A stretch of 7,858 nucleotides of DNA from Gammaproteobacteria bacterium (GTDB lineage: Bacteria; Pseudomonadota; Gammaproteobacteria; Steroidobacterales; Steroidobacteraceae), in assembly GCA_028293775.1 (NCBI GenBank), contig JAQGOD010000015.1, positions 1 through 7,858 on the forward strand, read 5' to 3'. A program made the position numbers and the translations under genes. Below the pieces are notes generated by a model that was given only the letters and a program-made list of their open reading frames with translations, searched no databases and was not told where the DNA came from. Positions 5,426 to 7,858 of this stretch are shown here, piece by piece; within the stretch, counting starts at the first letter, position 1, and each line of letters opens with the position of its first letter.

Positions 5426-7858
5426 ATGAATATTCAACGCCTTGATGGCGAAACCATGCACGTTTCCCGGGGGCTTTCTCTGAAGCCGGCGATCATGATC
5501 GCGACGGCTCTGCTGAGCGTCGCCATGGCATTGACGGTTTCTGCGGCGCCCGCAGACCCACCCGCTGTATCCGACGACTCGCGGGATAAGAGCGAGGTTC
5601 TGGAATCAATTGTCGTGACTGGATCGAGAATATCCCGGCGCGACTACCAGTCCGACAGCCCTATAGTGACAATCGATCAGTCGACGATAGAAGCCGCGGG
5701 CCAGCCCACACTCGATCGCGCCATCGGCGAGATGCCGCAATTTGCCGCTGCCCAAGGCATGAGCGAAGTGGGAGACGTGCAGGGGGCAACGGGGTTTGCG
5801 GGCGGCCAGTCTTACGGCGACCTGCGCGGTCTGGGTCCCAATCGAGCGCTGGTCCTCATAGATGGCCGGCGCCCCATGTCGTCGAATCCGAACGGGTCGA
5901 TTGATCTCAACACCATTCCGATGTCGATGATCGAAAATGTGGAGGTCATCACGGGTGGTGCTTCCTCGACCTACGGCTCGGATGCCATTGCGGGAGTCTT
6001 GAACTTCAAGCTGCGCAACAACTTCAGCGGCGCCGAGCTGAATGTGACGCATGGCGAAACGACTCACGGCGACGGCGCCACGGAACATGTCAGTGCCTTG
6101 CTCGGCGGAAACTTCGCCGATGGACGCGGCCATTCGGTCGTGGCGTTCGAGTATTCCGAACGCGGCGTTGTTCACGGCGCTGACCGCCCGTTCTTCGCGA
6201 ACATTCGCGAGCTCGCGCGTCCTCCCGAGGGCATTATGCCCGCGGGCACTTTCGGATCCGCGCCGACGATCGGCGCGGTGAACGGCGTGCTTGCCGGCTA
6301 CCCCGGTACCACGCCCATCGCCGGAACGGGTCTGTATAACGGATCATTGGGCGTAAACACCGACGGCACGATCATTACCGATCTCGCGGCACCCAAGTGC
6401 GTGCAAAATTACAAGGGCCTGGGACAGAAGGGCGTCAACATCAGCAAGAATTGCCAACAAGTCCAGGTCGGCTTGGGCAATTTTTTCGCCATTCAAGTGC
6501 CGCTCACCAAGTACAACCTGTTCGCGGAAAGCACCTATAAGGTGGCCGATAGCGTGTCCGCCTACACCCAATTCAACTTCATGGAGTCCACGGCGCGCGA
6601 CGAGACGGCAGGAGGGTCGACCGGTCCCGGCAAGGAACTCTTGATTCCCTTGAACAATCCGTTTGTCGTCAACAACGCCGCGTTGCAGAGCATTCTGGCG
6701 TCACGAACTGCAGTTCCGGGCAACCCAAACGCGCTGACGCAGCCGCTCGTTTTGACCAAGCTCTTATCGGCCAGCGGCGATCGGATACAGACCTTCAAGT
6801 ACGACGTCTGGCAAGCGGTAGCAGGCTTAAAGGGAGACATTCCCTGGCTTGATTGGACCTGGGACGTCTATGGTTCCTATGGCCGCACGCTCTTCAACAA
6901 CTTGCAGGAGAACGACTCCAGCAAGGCGGCTTTCGCCTCGATTCTCGACGGTACCGCGAACTATCAAGGCGCCGCGGGGAGTTGCGTAGGCTTCGCTTGG
7001 AACCCGTTCGGTTCGAACCCCTTAAGCGCGGGATGCAAGGAGTACGCTACCCGTGAGAATAACAACGTCAATACGATGACTCTGAAGAACTTCGAAGGCA
7101 CCGTTCAGGGAAAGATATTGACGCTGCCGGCGGGTGAGCTCCGCTTCGCGCTGGGTGCGGACTACCGCGGCACCAGCTTCGACTACCGTCCTGATCATGG
7201 TCTTATCATCAATGACAGCTTTTCGTACGACACCACCATTCCGACAGGTGGAACCCAGAATGTGCGCGAGGGGTTCGCCGAGTTACTCGTTCCCGTTCTC
7301 AAGGACCTGCCCTTCATCCAGGAATTGTCGCTCGACTTGGGCGCTCGACGCTCCCAGTATGACCTCTTTGGCGGCGTCACCACCTGGAAAGCCGATCTGA
7401 ACTGGAAGCCGATATCGAGCGTCGCGGTGCGCGGCGGTTATGCCAAGGCGATCCGGGCTCCGAGCGTGGGCGAACTCTTCGCGCCCACCGTCACGGGAAA
7501 TTTGAACATCGGCGCGGGTCCCAGCGCGGGTGATCCTTGCGCGACGGGCAGCGTGTTTCGCACCGGCGCCAACGCCGCTCAAGTCGCAGCGCTCTGCCAG
7601 GCTCAGGGAATTCCAGCAGCGCTATACCCGACCTACACCTACGGGGTCGACTCCGTGCATGGCACTTCCGGCGGCAACCCGAGCCTCACACCAGAGACCG
7701 CGAATACCTATTCCGTCGGCACCGTCTGGAGCCCGCATTTCGACAGCGCGCTCATGCACAAATTTCAGGTATCTGTCGATTATTATCACATCAGCATTGC
7801 AAACGCCGTCGGTTCGCTTTCTCTCACCGATATTTTGCCGCGCTGTTTCAACTCAGAC
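5426..7858 (+). CDS. TonB-dependent outer-membrane receptor (3' end beyond window)
   Basis: An uninterrupted frame of 811 codons, open at the right edge; receptors of this type often run to 900-1000 residues, so the last barrel strands are probably missing. A signal peptide with an unusually long N-terminal stretch has its hydrophobic core at about 22-41, with likely cleavage near VSAAPA. A TonB-box-like ESIVVTGSRI (60-69) follows, then the plug domain with SYGDLRGLGPNRALVLIDGRR (Asp132 opens the DLRGLG motif) and EVITGGASSTYGSDAIAGV (173-191), both hallmark plug motifs. The rest is beta-barrel, with AKAIRAPSVGELFAP late in it. Such proteins import siderophores, haem, sugars or other large substrates using the TonB-ExbBD proton motive force. 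Cysteines are spaced in pairs (325/343, 520/537, 705/724), probably disulfides of external loops. Its place behind a two-component pair and the 11-bp repeat suggests ligand-controlled expression. The substrate cannot be assigned. Confidence 0.95.
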   Translation, partial: MNIQRLDGETMHVSRGLSLKPAIMIATALLSVAMALTVSAAPADPPAVSDDSRDKSEVLESIVVTGSRISRRDYQSDSPIVTIDQSTIEAAGQPTLDRAIGEMPQFAAAQGMSEVGDVQGATGFAGGQSYGDLRGLGPNRALVLIDGRRPMSSNPNGSIDLNTIPMSMIENVEVITGGASSTYGSDAIAGVLNFKLRNNFSGAELNVTHGETTHGDGATEHVSALLGGNFADGRGHSVVAFEYSERGVVHGADRPFFANIRELARPPEGIMPAGTFGSAPTIGAVNGVLAGYPGTTPIAGTGLYNGSLGVNTDGTIITDLAAPKCVQNYKGLGQKGVNISKNCQQVQVGLGNFFAIQVPLTKYNLFAESTYKVADSVSAYTQFNFMESTARDETAGGSTGPGKELLIPLNNPFVVNNAALQSILASRTAVPGNPNALTQPLVLTKLLSASGDRIQTFKYDVWQAVAGLKGDIPWLDWTWDVYGSYGRTLFNNLQENDSSKAAFASILDGTANYQGAAGSCVGFAWNPFGSNPLSAGCKEYATRENNNVNTMTLKNFEGTVQGKILTLPAGELRFALGADYRGTSFDYRPDHGLIINDSFSYDTTIPTGGTQNVREGFAELLVPVLKDLPFIQELSLDLGARRSQYDLFGGVTTWKADLNWKPISSVAVRGGYAKAIRAPSVGELFAPTVTGNLNIGAGPSAGDPCATGSVFRTGANAAQVAALCQAQGIPAALYPTYTYGVDSVHGTSGGNPSLTPETANTYSVGTVWSPHFDSALMHKFQVSVDYYHISIANAVGSLSLTDILPRCFNSD

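Noticed and set aside
5606..6175. 189-codon open frame on the minus strand
   Set aside because: It lies opposite the conserved plug domain of the receptor and reads as a GC-rich shadow frame.

Overview
The window reads as ordinary chromosomal DNA of a GC-rich Gram-negative bacterium. The outer-membrane TonB-dependent receptor, the style of the P-type ATPase and the OmpR-type two-component pair suggest a proteobacterium. The receptor's NPF-rich, cysteine-paired barrel loops recall gammaproteobacteria such as the Steroidobacter/Xanthomonadales groups, but this placement is an impression and was not tested. All genes lie on the + strand.

Region 1 (1-2548) is a copper/silver efflux operon. A MerR-type promoter has a 20-bp spacer and a 22-bp imperfect dyad. 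It precedes a very short CueR-like regulator, whose stop overlaps the start of a Cu(I)/Ag(I)-type P1B ATPase in an ATGA. The ATPase has an N-terminal CPMHP...CPKCG heavy-metal-binding domain instead of a classical HMA domain. The regulator keeps the DNA-binding domain and the C-terminal two-cysteine metal loop, but it lacks about 39 residues in between, where the family has its dimerisation helix. This is the clearest anomaly in the window.

Region 2 (2549-5237) is a two-component system: an OmpR/PhoB-type response regulator followed 9 nt later by a membrane histidine kinase. The kinase has a large (~280 residue) predicted helical periplasmic sensor that holds the protein's only two cysteines.

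Region 3 (5238-7858) starts with a 188-nt gap that carries a tandem 11-bp direct repeat of the sort bound by OmpR/PhoB-family regulators, followed directly by a long imperfect inverted repeat. Next comes a TonB-dependent outer-membrane receptor that runs off the right edge. The order regulator-kinase-receptor resembles PfeR-PfeS-PfeA-type loci, in which the two-component system controls expression of its neighbouring receptor. The likely working model is a kinase that senses a periplasmic ligand, a regulator that binds the tandem repeat, and a receptor that imports a siderophore or other large substrate. Whether the copper operon is functionally tied to regions 2-3 cannot be told from the sequence; a candidate separate promoter before the response regulator suggests it need not be.
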